Source: Cyanidiococcus yangmingshanensis
Taxonomy: Eukaryota; Rhodophyta; Bangiophyceae; Cyanidiales; Cyanidiaceae
NCBI GenBank assembly: GCA_013995675.1
Contig: VWRR01000018.1
Span: forward strand, 248,001 to 312,000
DNA length: 64,000 bases
Reading direction: 5' to 3'
Shown: in pieces, positions 1-11,200 of the stretch
Position numbering within the stretch: the first letter of the stretch is position 1
Layout of the letters: every line of letters starts with the position of its first letter
The notes under the pieces: generated by a model
Database searches by the model: none
What the model saw: only the letters and a program-made list of their open reading frames with translations
What the model was told of the DNA's origin: nothing
Position numbers and translations under genes: made by a program

Positions 1-117
1 TGGGACGGATTCGAGTCGAAGAAGGCAGCTTGAGATTCATGTACCTTGTCGAGACCGTCAAAGGTATATCTGCGGCAATCCCATCGCAACGATGCAACCG
101 ATCTCATTGAAAGGTTC

Positions 118-2592
118 TCAGGTAGTTGAATCGTCATCGTCTGCCGGACTAGCAGGCATGCGGTCGATGTCTTCGATGAGGTTGCGTTCCGTCGAGGCGA
201 TCGGATTCAGTTTCTCGAGTTCTTGCTCCGATACTTTTGCAGCAATAATATGACGCTTGAATCGCAACGATAACCACGCCGATTGACACCGCTCTGGTGT
301 GCTAAATTCGATAATATCAAAACCATGTACATTGCGCGCAATGATGCTATAGTTACCCGCGTGTGCCTGGAAATCCTTTGACCAGGATGGTGCGTCATCA
401 AGGCGAGCCATCGCCTGCTGACTCTGCACGACGCATTGCGGGTTCGATGTTGTCGTAGGTTCTCTCGATGTCGCGGCAGAAGCAGTGGCTACTACTGGCG
501 CAAAAGGCGATAGGCGAACAGCGAGGCAACGGCTCGCTCGACTGTGTTTCTTCATCCAAGCGCATTCATCTTGCTGTCGAATCGCGTCAGTAAGCGGCGT
601 CTGCGGTACTCGCGATACGCCTGGCTGGTGTGCAACTACAACGTGACGATCTGGGGACGTCCCTGCGGAATGCGAATGCAACTTGTAATGCACAGAGGCA
701 AGTTCATGCTGAGCGGCGCGCATACGTGGACTAGTCGCGTCCAAAGCTCGTACATGCCAATTTGGGTGCTTACCCAGCGCAACCATGTGCACCACTCGCT
801 CGAATTCAATAAATTCTTCCCAGTGCTCTCGAGCCATCTCCAACAGGAAGGCTGAAAACGGCGGGTCCTTGTCAGTGTGCCCAGCATGGCGCTGGGATGG
901 TCTCGGCGGCACTGGCATCGCACCCGAACCTCCATGACTCACATCCGATGATGCGCAATCTGCAATGACTGCCTCGTTCGTTTGCGGTATGGACATTCTG
1001 TTCGAAGTCTCTACGGCGTCTAGTGAGTGCTCCCGAGTATTCAAACTCAGGTCGCTCGAGACAGTATCAGAGCGCATAAACGATTCTGTTTGCATGGGCT
1101 CCGTTTCTACCGAAACTTCGGAAACACTTGGACTCGGACGTACAGTTGTCAATGTACCGCCTTGGTGCGCGCCCTCGTGGCCACACCGCAGAACGCAAAT
1201 CTGCTGACCACCCGCCATTGGCATCTCACAATGGTGGCCAGCATCACCTTTGCTGCAGGGGTCGTCCGGGTTTCGCCAATCATGACAGCGCCGTCTGCAG
1301 CGATGACGTCCACAGGGCAGCAGCTGATTACATGCCCTGAAGCATCGAAACGATCGCGTACTACATGGCATTTGGCGGTGCTCTTTGTGACCGCCGACGC
1401 ATTCACGCAACACTAGGTGCAGGCATTTGGGACACTCGCCTTGATGACAGCGGCCCAACGCACACGGATGCCCGCACGGTCTCGGTTTCTGGCAGGGAGC
1501 GTTGCACACTGGCGGAAGGGTTCCGCAAGGCACCGGCGGCTCTATTTGGTGTCTGCCGCAGGCGCACGTTAGCGCCTCATGCGATACAGCTGTGCATGAG
1601 GGACATGGCCCCGAATGGCACGGCAACGGGCACGGATGAGGGCAACGTGACGCACGTCTCCCACCTCCAATCCGGTTGCAGCGCATAGCACAGATATGCT
1701 GCGTGTCGCTACAGCAGCGTTTGTTGCAACGGTGTCGATGACAGCTTAAAAGCTTGCCACAGACTCGGTCGCAAAGCAAAACCCCTGGGTCAAAGCCTAC
1801 TTTTGTGAGATCGATGCATGTCAAAGAGAACCGCTCCGCACCGCATCGACATCGATATCCGAGAATTTCAGTGCAGACAACAGCAGATACATGGCGCACT
1901 CCTGGACAACGCACAGGTAGCGGATTCGAGTGCACTGCGCATTTCGTCCAAACAGTCTCTTCACAAGGCTCCTGGTCACTCACGTCCTTACCGTTGTGCG
2001 CGTCCGGAGGGTGGCAACGTTGACGACAGACATGTCCACACGGCTTCTCATAGCCGCAAGGCCGATCACAGGACGGACGTTCTGTTGTTCCTTCAGCCAA
2101 TTTTTTGCGATACTCGGCGCAGCGATAAACAACAGTTTCACGCCCACAACAACAGGGAACCTCCACCGTGCCCGGGCACGGAGCGCACGGCCCTGGGTGA
2201 CAAAAGCGTGGACAGCCGCCGTGAATGCAAGGCCTCCGCCCGCAGCGACGCCCGCATGCGTGAGCACTCGAGCCTTGCACTCGCTTCTGGCGGTCCAGAC
2301 GCGCTTTCCCACAGAAACACCGAGGCTCGCTCGGCACTGGCTGCCACGTTTGACAAGCCGGACAAGGGAACTCATCCCGCACTATCCTGTTGGTTACCTC
2401 GGGAACCTTTTTCGCCCATCGCTGGCAGCACGTAAAGTGGACGCAGTTTCCACACTCGCAACAAGCATAGATAGTGTCCGTAACGGCAATTCGACCCAAG
2501 CAGATAACGCACTCAAAAGTCCCCTTGTTCAACGCTTGCTGAGCGCTTTCTTCAACCTGGGTGGCTCCATCAGCTGAACTTTTCCCTTGCAT
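118..2592 (-). CDS. NF-X1-type zinc-finger protein with N-terminal RING/PHD-like finger
   Basis: 824 residues from the first in-frame ATG at 2592; the open frame extends two codons further to a TTG. A Cys/His-rich RING/PHD-like finger lies near residues 26-82 (starts FECVICLGR, ends with FPCPACQ). It is followed to about residue 480 by a series of NF-X1 repeats recognisable as CGH-x-C and CHPGPC-like blocks (CPRFCHPGPCAPCPG, CGHVCRQRCHPP, CGHPCALGRCHQGECPKC). A region near 605-655 resembles an R3H nucleic-acid-binding domain, and the C-terminal 100 residues (SIIARNVHGFDIIEF) resemble the RNA-binding tail of NFX1 proteins. Family members act as nuclear transcriptional regulators or E3 ligases; which applies here is not visible. 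The upstream gene is the divergent kinase at 4069. Family assignment is strong; function is inferred from the family. Confidence 0.92.
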   Translation of the reverse strand: MQGKSSADGATQVEESAQQALNKGTFECVICLGRIAVTDTIYACCECGNCVHFTCCQRWAKKVPEVTNRIVRDEFPCPACQTWQPVPSEPRCFCGKARLDRQKRVQGSSAHACGRRCGRRPCIHGGCPRFCHPGPCAPCPGTVEVPCCCGRETVVYRCAEYRKKLAEGTTERPSCDRPCGYEKPCGHVCRQRCHPPDAHNGKDVSDQEPCEETVWTKCAVHSNPLPVRCPGVRHVSAVVCTEILGYRCRCGAERFSLTCIDLTKVGFDPGVLLCDRVCGKLLSCHRHRCNKRCCSDTQHICAMRCNRIGGGRRASRCPHPCPLPCHSGPCPSCTAVSHEALTCACGRHQIEPPVPCGTLPPVCNAPCQKPRPCGHPCALGRCHQGECPKCLHLVLRECVGGHKEHRQMPCSTRSFRCFRACNQLLPCGRHRCRRRCHDWRNPDDPCSKGDAGHHCEMPMAGGQQICVLRCGHEGAHQGGTLTTVRPSPSVSEVSVETEPMQTESFMRSDTVSSDLSLNTREHSLDAVETSNRMSIPQTNEAVIADCASSDVSHGGSGAMPVPPRPSQRHAGHTDKDPPFSAFLLEMAREHWEEFIEFERVVHMVALGKHPNWHVRALDATSPRMRAAQHELASVHYKLHSHSAGTSPDRHVVVAHQPGVSRVPQTPLTDAIRQQDECAWMKKHSRASRCLAVRLSPFAPVVATASAATSREPTTTSNPQCVVQSQQAMARLDDAPSWSKDFQAHAGNYSIIARNVHGFDIIEFSTPERCQSAWLSLRFKRHIIAAKVSEQELEKLNPIASTERNLIEDIDRMPASPADDDDSTT

Positions 2593-4068
2593 ATCCAAAG
2601 AACGTGACCGAACCTCAACCTATAGGATAGTCGCTTGTCCACAGCCACCGTGCGAACGCGCTACAGGAACGGCGCCGCGAACGTATTCAAGGGACGCGTG
2701 TCCCGCCGTAGCGACCGACCTGCCGCGGGAGAGCGCTCGCGCGTCACAGCGGGACACGCATGCGCGCAGGCAGGCACGGATGAATTCGGCACGGATGCGT
2801 CGATGCGCGCGCGGACGCCTTCGCGGGAAACACGGATGGACGCTTGCATTGGGTTGCCGGCGGTGCCGCTTGTCGCGAGGACATCGAAGGGCGAGCGGAT
2901 CGCGGGGACCCAACAACCGCCTCCGCGTTCCGGTTTTCCCCACGATGGGGCTCGCCCGGCGTGATGGATCCGCACGCACCAAGAGACAAATCTACCGTTG
3001 GAATGGAGACGTATGAACGAACGGCGCGCTTCTCTTTCGGAAACAATGATACCTCCGAAGCGGTTGAGCTGCAGACACCGGGTCGAGTTTTGAACTCGGC
3101 GGCATGTGCCAGCTTGCATACGAATGAGGAGTTGCTTCTCGTGCCTGGGATTCGTTCCTATTCGAAGCGTGCGAGCAGCGGATGTGACGATCCGCAAACG
3201 TCGATGGAGGGATGCATGCATGGCGGCGCCATGATGTGTTCCGCCACGGATACAACGGGATGCTCGTGCACGCATGCCTGGGGCTGCGCGCGTCCTCGCC
3301 GGTGACGCGTTTCGTTTCGCTGGCTCGTTGGCGCATACAACCCCCAATGCGAGGCTATACTTTGGCTCCGAATGACGGCACGCTGGGTTACGTTTCGAAC
3401 GAAATTTCGTTCTTGTCATCATGAAAGCAGCGATGGTGCCGCGGCCAAGAACTGAATTTGTGCAGCGGCCTTGAGTCTGCCATGCAGGCGCGGCGAGCAA
3501 CCTGAACCGCGCATAAGACGGCTTAGGTTCGTTCTCGGGAGACACAACCACTGATCGAATTGAGCACGAGCGTGCCTCTTGTGGTGTCGAGGTATAAACG
3601 CTCCACGGAACGAAATCATGAGCCAGCTCGTGAAGAATGTAGTCGCGGGATCGTCACGCTGGGTCAACGTTCGTCGTGTACATATCCGGCAGCGCCAAGC
3701 ATCGATCATGCGTGCCGCCCATGCAACCCGGCACGCATGCACTTTCCGCGCGCGCAGGCGTGCTGTTCGTGCCAGGGCGCCCACGCATTGCACTGACGAA
3801 CACGAATCCCTTTTGTATGCGTGCTCGCGACAACTCTTTTACCGAAGGTTGGCGAATCAGCGCCTGATTCTGTGCAGTTGAAACGTGTGGAAACGTATTT
3901 GGTCACTGATTTTCGAGTTACGGTCGTGGTATCCGGCTTGGTTCAGTGGTCTCAGAGAGTGTTCACGGCACGGGAACGGTTGGCGTGCAATTCAAACGAG
4001 CTGCAACGTGACGGCTTCGTCTGAACGTGCTCGAAGGGGCCACGTTTCGGTGTCGCTCATCTTCGCTG
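2593..4068. promoter_or_regulatory. Divergent region between NFX1-like and STN-like kinase genes
   Basis: 1.5 kb without a supported gene; long frames exist on both strands but are Arg/Cys/His-rich. It is dense in GCATGC-type palindromes (for example GGATGCATGCATGG near 3211 and CACGCATGCCTGG near 3270). No TATA-like element was identified with confidence. Confidence 0.45.
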
Positions 4069-5292
4069 ATGTTAATGTCGCAAAACTTTGTCAGTTTTGT
4101 GCAATCGATCGCGGCAAGCCAGGATTGCTGGAGAAGGAAGCGAGTATGCTTCACCCGAGCGAGCGACACTCGCGGTGTTGCTCGAAGTTCAACAGGGCGC
4201 TCCTCACAGACGAGCCCAGTTCAGATCAAGAGCCTCTTTGGCGACGTTCTTGACTGGGGAAATACCGGGGATATTGTTGTTCACTGGGACGCTGGCGAGC
4301 TTGCTCGAGGCAGTTTTGGTGTTTTATATCGTGGGGAGCATCGGGTTACCGGCGCGCCTCTGGTTATCAAAACCGCGAGTGCTGAAGACTCGTTTGCGCG
4401 CTCTTTGCTGGAGACAGAGCGATATATCAACCGCAAGCTAGATGCTGGCGATGACAATGATGGTCGCACTGCGTCGGAACCGCGTCGATGGGCGAGATAC
4501 GTTGGCGATGTTCGGATTCCGGGAACGTCACCACCTGTACCTATTGCCCGCAAATGTGCGCCAATGGCGCTCGTTTGGTACAAGGAAGGTTCTGGGGAAA
4601 CACTTGAGGATTACTTGTCAGCAAAGCCGGCTGGATCACTTGCATCAGCTCTTGGAACCAGCGACTTCTCTGCAGGTTCTGTCAGACTCTTCCGATCTTC
4701 GTTCCGTCGTGTCGTTGGCGAGCTCTTGAAAGCACTGGTCCAGCTGCAGGAACGTGGCATCATACATCGCGATGTGAAACCAGCGAATATTCTAGTGGTG
4801 CCACGGGCATCGGACAGCGCCCCGCTAAAACTCATCGACTTTGGCTCAGCCTGTGACTGGCGTTCGATTTGGAAGCGCGGATTCGATCCAAATCGCGCGA
4901 CTTGTGATCCGCTTTACGCTGCGCCCGAATTATTTCTCTCTCCATTGCGACCAGATCGCTTCGACGTCTTCTCAGTTGGTCTGATTGGTCTGCGAGTACT
5001 GATACCGGCGCTTCATCCTGAGGACCGCTTGCGGGAGTGTGTCACGCTACTTAGAACGAGGTACCAATGGGATGTGGAGGCCTGGATCTCTGATCAACGA
5101 AAAAAGGCGTCCGAAATCAGGCCACAACTGGAGACGCTGGGTGCCGGTGACAGTCTTACGCAACAGGTTGCACTGATTGCTGAAGATCCGTCGCTTCTGC
5201 ATTTGCTTCGAGCCATGTTGCGTGAGAGTCCATTCGCCCGAGTAACTGCGAATCGTGCCCTGGAACTGTACGATTTTGATGGCTTTCCCTAA
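4069..5292 (+). CDS. STN7/STN8-like thylakoid serine/threonine protein kinase
   Basis: 407 residues from the ATG at 4069; the open frame upstream begins at GTG 4027. The catalytic domain is complete: glycine loop GELARGSFGVLYRG (about 76-89), lysine in LVIKTA (101), catalytic loop IIHRDVKPANIL (231-242), LIDFGSA (255-261), and a YAAPE motif. The stretch after the activation segment (PDRFDVFSVGLIGL, then a W-rich segment near VEAWI) follows the order seen in plant STN7/STN8 and green-algal Stt7 (RFDIYSIGLIFLQ...TAW) and is unlike generic kinases. The N-terminus is rich in S, R and A and could be a plastid transit peptide. STN7/STN8 phosphorylate light-harvesting and photosystem II proteins in thylakoids. 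A red alga uses phycobilisomes and lacks LHCII, so the substrate here is an open question. Confidence 0.85.
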   Translation: MLMSQNFVSFVQSIAASQDCWRRKRVCFTRASDTRGVARSSTGRSSQTSPVQIKSLFGDVLDWGNTGDIVVHWDAGELARGSFGVLYRGEHRVTGAPLVIKTASAEDSFARSLLETERYINRKLDAGDDNDGRTASEPRRWARYVGDVRIPGTSPPVPIARKCAPMALVWYKEGSGETLEDYLSAKPAGSLASALGTSDFSAGSVRLFRSSFRRVVGELLKALVQLQERGIIHRDVKPANILVVPRASDSAPLKLIDFGSACDWRSIWKRGFDPNRATCDPLYAAPELFLSPLRPDRFDVFSVGLIGLRVLIPALHPEDRLRECVTLLRTRYQWDVEAWISDQRKKASEIRPQLETLGAGDSLTQQVALIAEDPSLLHLLRAMLRESPFARVTANRALELYDFDGFP

Positions 5293-5822
5293 TGAGGTCA
5301 CCACATGCGAAAAGACGCGCACCCAATGAAGTGTCCCCATCCTGATTCTGCCGCTGAATCGATCGCGAATCGAACAGGAGAATCGTGCAGTTAGAGGGGA
5401 AACTGCGGCATGCCGTCGATAAGCGTATCAAGCTCGTCTGGCTCTGCAAGAAACAGGTGCAGATACCTGTTCCCTACAGCGTTGCTGCTGGCCGTGAACC
5501 GTTCACGCAGAGACGCAGATCTGGTCCGTGATTGTTCCAAGCATCTCCAGCGAATAGGAATTGTTCCGAGCATCTCCAGCTTTTTGGATTGGTGATGGCA
5601 ACTTGATCATGTCGATTGGATCGATTTTTAGGGTGTTCGATTTCGGACGCACGGACCGGGGCGCTTGCTTATTTCGATACTCGGCGGAAGGTGCCTCCGA
5701 CCTGTGCTAGCAATCCGCCACTTGCGACGGAGAGCGACTCGCGTGCAGAGCGACCGCTATGCAACAGCATCCTCGCAGCGATATGGAATCAGATCCCTCG
5801 TGATGACGACACGGTGACGGTT
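5293..5822. other. Convergent spacer with a 29-bp tandem duplication
   Basis: 530 bp between the kinase and SANT-protein stops. ATTGTTCCRAGCATCTCCAG occurs at 5531 and again at 5560 (29-bp period, one mismatch). Confidence 0.7.
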
Positions 5823-7688
5823 CTAGGATCCAGACCGACCCCGCCGTGATTGGCGGACTGCACTTAGCGCCTGCTGTTGCCAGTACGTGTAGATCTGTTC
5901 TGGAGTCTTGCTCGGAATGAGTTCGGCGAGTCGACGCCAATCTGCGCCAATGTCGGAGAACGCCTCTGCAAATTGAATCTCCTCCTCTGGAGTCCAGACT
6001 GCAAACGAGCTTCCACGGCTAGGGCCAGATCCCGGAGCGCCACGACTCGCGACTGGATCAACGGCGGATGGTCGAGCACCAGCTGGTCGCCGTGTTGGGC
6101 CGCTGACGCCTTCATGATCGTCGACCTTGGCGTCGTTTCTCGCGATCGCTGTTTCATTCGTTGTTCGACCAATCGCTTTCGATTCCAGCTCTTTCAGAGG
6201 CAGGAAACGATCCAGACCCATTCGCCGGCGATTCATTCGGAACAGGTCCGCACACTCTCGAGCAGTGCGTGTACCCAGGTACGAGGCAATGGCCCGAAAG
6301 TTGGACCCGAACTGAGTCAACGCGCGAAGGAACAGTCCTAGCTCGTCCTCTGACCAGGGTCGTTCAAACGCCGACAGCACCCCAACGACACCACTCGATG
6401 CAGCAACGGCAAGCGGACGCTGACCCATCACTGAGGTTACGGACGTCCCCGCTGGAACCAGACTCGCCAGCAGTGGCGTGGTATGATCAGACCAAACCAG
6501 GTACGGTACCGAGTCGGTCGTAAAAGAGAGCTGAACCGGAATATTGGCTCGACGCAGGCGCTGGTAGGTGCGAAATGCCTCTCTCAGCTCAAGACGTAGT
6601 TTGTTTTGGAAATAGAACAGCACGCAATCAGCAGTAGTCTTGAATTCCAAAAAGGATGCGATGGCGTGAAAGTCCTTATAATATACGAGGAACTTTTCGA
6701 TGAAAACACGTTGCTCCCATGCAGTCCACGGGTTGATGACTTGCGACGCTCGATAGGCAGCCGCAGGATCAACCAGACGAGCACTGCCGCCGTCAAAGCG
6801 GGCGGTCGAACACGGTAACCACTCCTGGTCTGGAATGACAGCAAGGTTGCGCTCCCATCGAGACTGGCCACCAGCAGTGCCACCATCCATTTCGATTTCG
6901 AAAAGGTAGGTATCCAGATCTGCCAAAACAGTCGTGCGTTGTTGCGCTAGTGCAGTGGTATCCAGTCCGCGTGCTGCAAGAAAGAGGTAGCGGTCGCGGT
7001 CTCGAGCTCGCTCCACTTCACGCTCGTGACGCTGGGCCTCTACCTGTCGTAGACGCTGTCTCCATTCGGCATACAGCTTGTCGTACTGGTTTCGAAGCGC
7101 TCGGCCATATCGACGATGCCATCGGTAAAGGTCATGAAAGATGCTGATCACCGCAGGCTTGTCGAGAAGCGGGGCGAGCGAACTCGATGGTTGTGCGTCG
7201 AGGCGGTGTGCAGCGTTCCCCAAACCTTGCGTCTCTGTTGTTTCCTTTCGTACTCGGTCGCTTATCGAGGTCTCGTCCGGCACATCTCTGACTTGTCCGT
7301 CATGATCTTTTCTAAAGCGCGACACATTATACCATAGAGGGAGAGAGGTGCTAAACTCGTTCGTCTGCAGAGTACGAGAAGTGTTCGCTCCCCCGGTCCA
7401 GTGCTGATGGACGAGCGCATGGGCGAACGCTGCCTTTTCGCGACTGCCTCGCATGACCTGCTCGATAGCGGCTGCCAGTTCCGAGCTCTCGACAGTTACC
7501 CAAGCGTCCTTGGTGTCCGCACCCTGTCGTTGGCCAGCGCTGCATACTGGCTTCCGACTCTGTTTCGGAGCTTTGGCTCGCTCTTTGGCCAAAACGCTGA
7601 GTCGGGTCTCAAGTTCTACCTCTACACGCTGGAGGGCCTCTTCTACTTGATGAATGCTGCGCAAAAGTTCATCTTTGGTTGGGTTCAT
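5823..7688 (-). CDS. Triple-SANT nuclear co-repressor-like protein (NCoR/SMRT/PWR type)
   Basis: 621 residues from ATG 7688; the open frame continues 16 codons upstream to a GTG. A charged, probably helical region (about 175-240, ISIFHDLYRWHRRYG...) precedes three SANT domains. SANT1 (318-366) contains INPWTAWEQRVFIEKF and DCVLFYFQNK, the signature of the deacetylase-activating SANT of NCoR/SMRT (DCVLYYY-x-TK). SANT2 (443-490) is RPWSEDELGLFLRAL...FRAIASYLGTRT. SANT3 (563-608) is AVWTPEEEIQFAEAF...LAELIPSKTPEQIY. The family scaffolds class I histone deacetylases in the nucleus; in plants the counterpart is POWERDRESS with HDA9. HDAC partnership is inference from SANT1. It faces the kinase gene convergently. 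Confidence 0.85.
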   Translation of the reverse strand: MNPTKDELLRSIHQVEEALQRVEVELETRLSVLAKERAKAPKQSRKPVCSAGQRQGADTKDAWVTVESSELAAAIEQVMRGSREKAAFAHALVHQHWTGGANTSRTLQTNEFSTSLPLWYNVSRFRKDHDGQVRDVPDETSISDRVRKETTETQGLGNAAHRLDAQPSSSLAPLLDKPAVISIFHDLYRWHRRYGRALRNQYDKLYAEWRQRLRQVEAQRHEREVERARDRDRYLFLAARGLDTTALAQQRTTVLADLDTYLFEIEMDGGTAGGQSRWERNLAVIPDQEWLPCSTARFDGGSARLVDPAAAYRASQVINPWTAWEQRVFIEKFLVYYKDFHAIASFLEFKTTADCVLFYFQNKLRLELREAFRTYQRLRRANIPVQLSFTTDSVPYLVWSDHTTPLLASLVPAGTSVTSVMGQRPLAVAASSGVVGVLSAFERPWSEDELGLFLRALTQFGSNFRAIASYLGTRTARECADLFRMNRRRMGLDRFLPLKELESKAIGRTTNETAIARNDAKVDDHEGVSGPTRRPAGARPSAVDPVASRGAPGSGPSRGSSFAVWTPEEEIQFAEAFSDIGADWRRLAELIPSKTPEQIYTYWQQQALSAVRQSRRGRSGS

Positions 7689-8249
7689 CGCGCAGTGCGC
7701 TGAACGACTTGTTGTTTCGGGTGACCGAGACACCACAGACTATTCGTTTCTGCACTGCTGCTTTTGAAGACGAACCAAGGTTCAGTTTCATCAAAAGTAA
7801 AACGGTCGTCCCTACATACAAAAAGCTTGTTCAAGCCGCGGAAAAGCGGTCAAACTCAAAGCAGAAAAGACAGTGCAGTTGCGAGGGCTACACCCACTGC
7901 CTCGGGTCGTCGTTGGGCAACGGCCATAAACTGGTTGCAACCGTTTACGAAACGTTTTCGTGGCCTGCGTTCATAGCCAGATCGTGGAACGTTTGGTTCG
8001 TGCATCCACAAAGCTCCTTGAATCACTTATGAAAGGCGTTGATTAGAGGGTACACCAGCATGGTTGATGCTTTCTTCAAGGGCAGCGCCATACCGAAGCA
8101 TCCTCACCACTGCTCGGGGCCGTGTGAGAACGGCGCTCCACTCGTTCACGAATCAGGTGGGCATCCATTCAAAAAAGAAAACGAGACGAAATGCGCTCAC
8201 GCTCGGAAATAGAGGCATCAAGCCAGTCTGTCAAACACACCGAGAATGG
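7689..8249. other. Spacer between SANT protein start and APE2 stop
   Basis: 560 bp, both genes on the minus strand. It presumably holds the SANT-protein promoter. Nothing specific recognised. Confidence 0.45.
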
Positions 8250-11200
8250 TTACACCTCAGGGCTTGGTGTCCGCGTGCTCCTTCGGTGACCCGTTGTTGT
8301 CGCAGTGGTCGCCTCGACTTTTGCCCTTTTCAACAGTGACTCCGTCTTCCACTGGAAAAAGTTACAGCGACCGCCTCGATGCACTGGGCCTGCTGGTCTC
8401 CTGCAGACATAGAACTGGCGACCACGATGGGGTCCTTGTCTCACCGTTCGGAGGACAGCGGGCTCCCCATGGCCGTAGCACCTGGGAGTTCTCGCTGGCC
8501 AGCTCTCCCACAAGTGATCGATAGGAGCGCTTGCCACCCTTCCATATCGGTTCTTTGGAGGGATGCTTGAGCTCCTTTTCCAAACTCGTCTGATGGTTTC
8601 GGTGTTGGTTGCGCAGCCCGTGCCGCCTCGGTCAAGGTTGTCTCCTCCTCTTCGGTAAGCGCGACGGATTCCTGCGGTTTCTGCAGAAAGCGTTCAAGCG
8701 TTGCTTGCGGAGCGCGTTCACAAGCGAGGTTCATTCGTGGACGTTGCACCCGTGTCGAGTGGGTATTGTTTCGATTCGGTGATCGTGCAGCATGCGTACG
8801 GATGACCATGGTCTCCGCTGGCGGCTTACTTTCGGATACTGCATCGCTTCGCGAGTCCACCTGATAAGGACGCTGCTCGAGTGTCGCTTGGGTATCTGGT
8901 AGGCTACCTGCTACGCTTGCGTCGGATGTTCGATGCACGCTCTGGTGGAGCGTCTTTGAAGTCTCCCTCGTTTGCAATGATGGAGACGATGCCCGAGCGA
9001 TGGTTTGGGCCTCCGCGCCATGCACATGGTTCGCGTTACTCGTCTGAACATAGGAGCAGGTGCCCTCCGCTTCAGCAGAGCCAGCGATATCCGTTGATGT
9101 ACATCCACTGGGCAATGTCGAGGATGGCGCGTTCCCAGCAGCAACGACCATTCCCTGAATTTGTGAGCGGGTCCCGCGAAACATTTCCCTGGAGAGCGCT
9201 GCAATAGAGCGCTGCTTGACTTGATAAGGCCCTGGTTCAAGCGGAGATGGCCCAACTGCACCAGCCATTCCTGTTGTGGTGCTTCGCGTGCCACCAGTGA
9301 CCTCGCTTTCTGGTGACTTTTGATGGGACGTCACTGCACTTGCGGTCAAATCTGTCCCTGATTGCCAGGCGAGCAATGAGGTTCGCTTGGTTCCTCTACC
9401 TGCTCTTGATACAGCACTCGTCGATATGAGTTCGCATCCATTTGAGCAATCCGGTTTCGAACGCTCTGGCCGAACAGGTCGTTGCTCTGCGCGACACAAC
9501 CGAGCCGTGTGGTCCGTCTCATGTCGCTTCCGATCACCCTGTCTTGTTATGGGAGCGGCGTTCGCTCCCTCGGAGATACCATCCCGACGACACGGGTCCG
9601 TATGCTCCACGGCACAACGAGTATGGAGCACTGGCATCGAAACAGAAAGATCACTCTTTCTGCATCGCTCGCGGTGTTCCAAGGCAAATTCGGATGCCTT
9701 TGCTTCTCGGTTTCGCGCGGGTCTCTCATTACCTGCTGATTGGAAACTCGACTCGCCTGGATGCATGTCGCCTTGCGATGGATCGAGGACTGCTCCATCC
9801 CTCTGAAAGGAGGCTGCTTGCCACAGTCTTCGCAACGAGGTCTGCTTCTCCCGAAAACGATAACGGTACCGTAGCGGAACACAGGGCCTCGAGCAGTGCC
9901 ATGGCCAGTGTTCCGTATCTACCAGTGGCACAAGTTCGACCATACAGGGACAATGATCCGATCCCATCACTTTCGGCAGCAGATCGCAAGCGCTGCTCTG
10001 CAGATAGGTATCGGCATTGCGGCTCATAAGGATGTAGTCGATTCTGGTGCCATAATTCGTCATTCGTGCCTGGGTCTGCGTATTCCAGCAGCTGTACGCG
10101 TCACGCCGATCAGGCCAGTGCTCGCGGAAGAGGTCCCGAAACAGGTCGTCTCCAAGCATTCGATGGAGCCACCCTCGCGACGGATGCTCCTCAAATGTGA
10201 TTCGTTTGCGTACGGCAGCCTCCGCTGTATTTGAGCAGTCCGACAGAATGGACGAACGCTGAATGATCGAATGGGGTTCTGACTCATCGTAACTTGCGCT
10301 GATCATGGGTGCTCTCTCCACAGACGGCGAGTTGAACGATACCCATGCCGGCAGGGATCCCATCATGACCGCTTCGTTGGTCATCGGGTCTGTTTCCGTC
10401 ACAGCACGGGTAAGTGAGGGATATAGTTTTGCGGCTTCTCGTTCAGCTTCCTCTGGATTGCAGTGATCGATTCGCTCATGAGCAGTATTCAAATCACCGA
10501 GAATGACAACCAACCGCTTCTCAACCGTTATCCAGTGACGACATCTAGCTTCTAAACAAGTCAAGAACTGTTGTTTGAAAGAGAGCCGTTCCTCATTCGC
10601 CGCATTGGGTACATAGACATGGACGATGATCAAGCCAGAGAGATCTAGGAGAGCGCTCGTCCCTCCTCGTCAAGTTGACGTCGCTGTTGTGCGCTTTCCA
10701 GGTGCTCGACATCCGTCTGCTGCCACTCGATCGGATAGCCACCGACACTCAGTTCAGCGATGATTCGCCAACTTGGTATACTATTTTGTTTCCTTGCAGG
10801 GCATTGTCCTTTGCTGGTTTCCAGTATGAGGCGTGCACATCGCGGCACACTGGGCCACGCGAGACAACGAACTGGTAGCTCACCAGTGATACCTTCCTCG
10901 CCCCGCCAGACCTGCCAAGTTTGTGGACGAGTTTGAACCAAGTCTCGCTCCTGGCGGACATAAATAGCAACACCTGAATAACCAATGGTCTTGGAGTGAC
11001 TCCCTCGAAAACAGAAGGAAAAATATCCTTCGAAGTAGAAGGGATACGCCGGGTGCTCCAGTTTCGCGAAGCGTTCCGACACGTCCTCCGCCTGTACTTT
11101 GAGCTCCTGTAAGCAGACGACATCAGGGGGTGAAGAATCAGGCTGCAACTTGAGCTCCTTTACGAAACACTCGAAAAGCACCTGAGCGTCGGAGAGACGC

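Noticed and set aside
2661-3551. Long minus-strand open frame (296 codons) between NFX1-like and kinase genes
   Set aside because: Arg/His/Cys-rich composition typical of an antisense shadow in GC-rich DNA, no motif, and other frames are equally open there.
10621-10740. Intron as the explanation for the APE2 frame change
   Set aside because: No GT-AG pair of plausible length fits, and the conserved block LDEEGRALL reads directly across the CTCT repeat.
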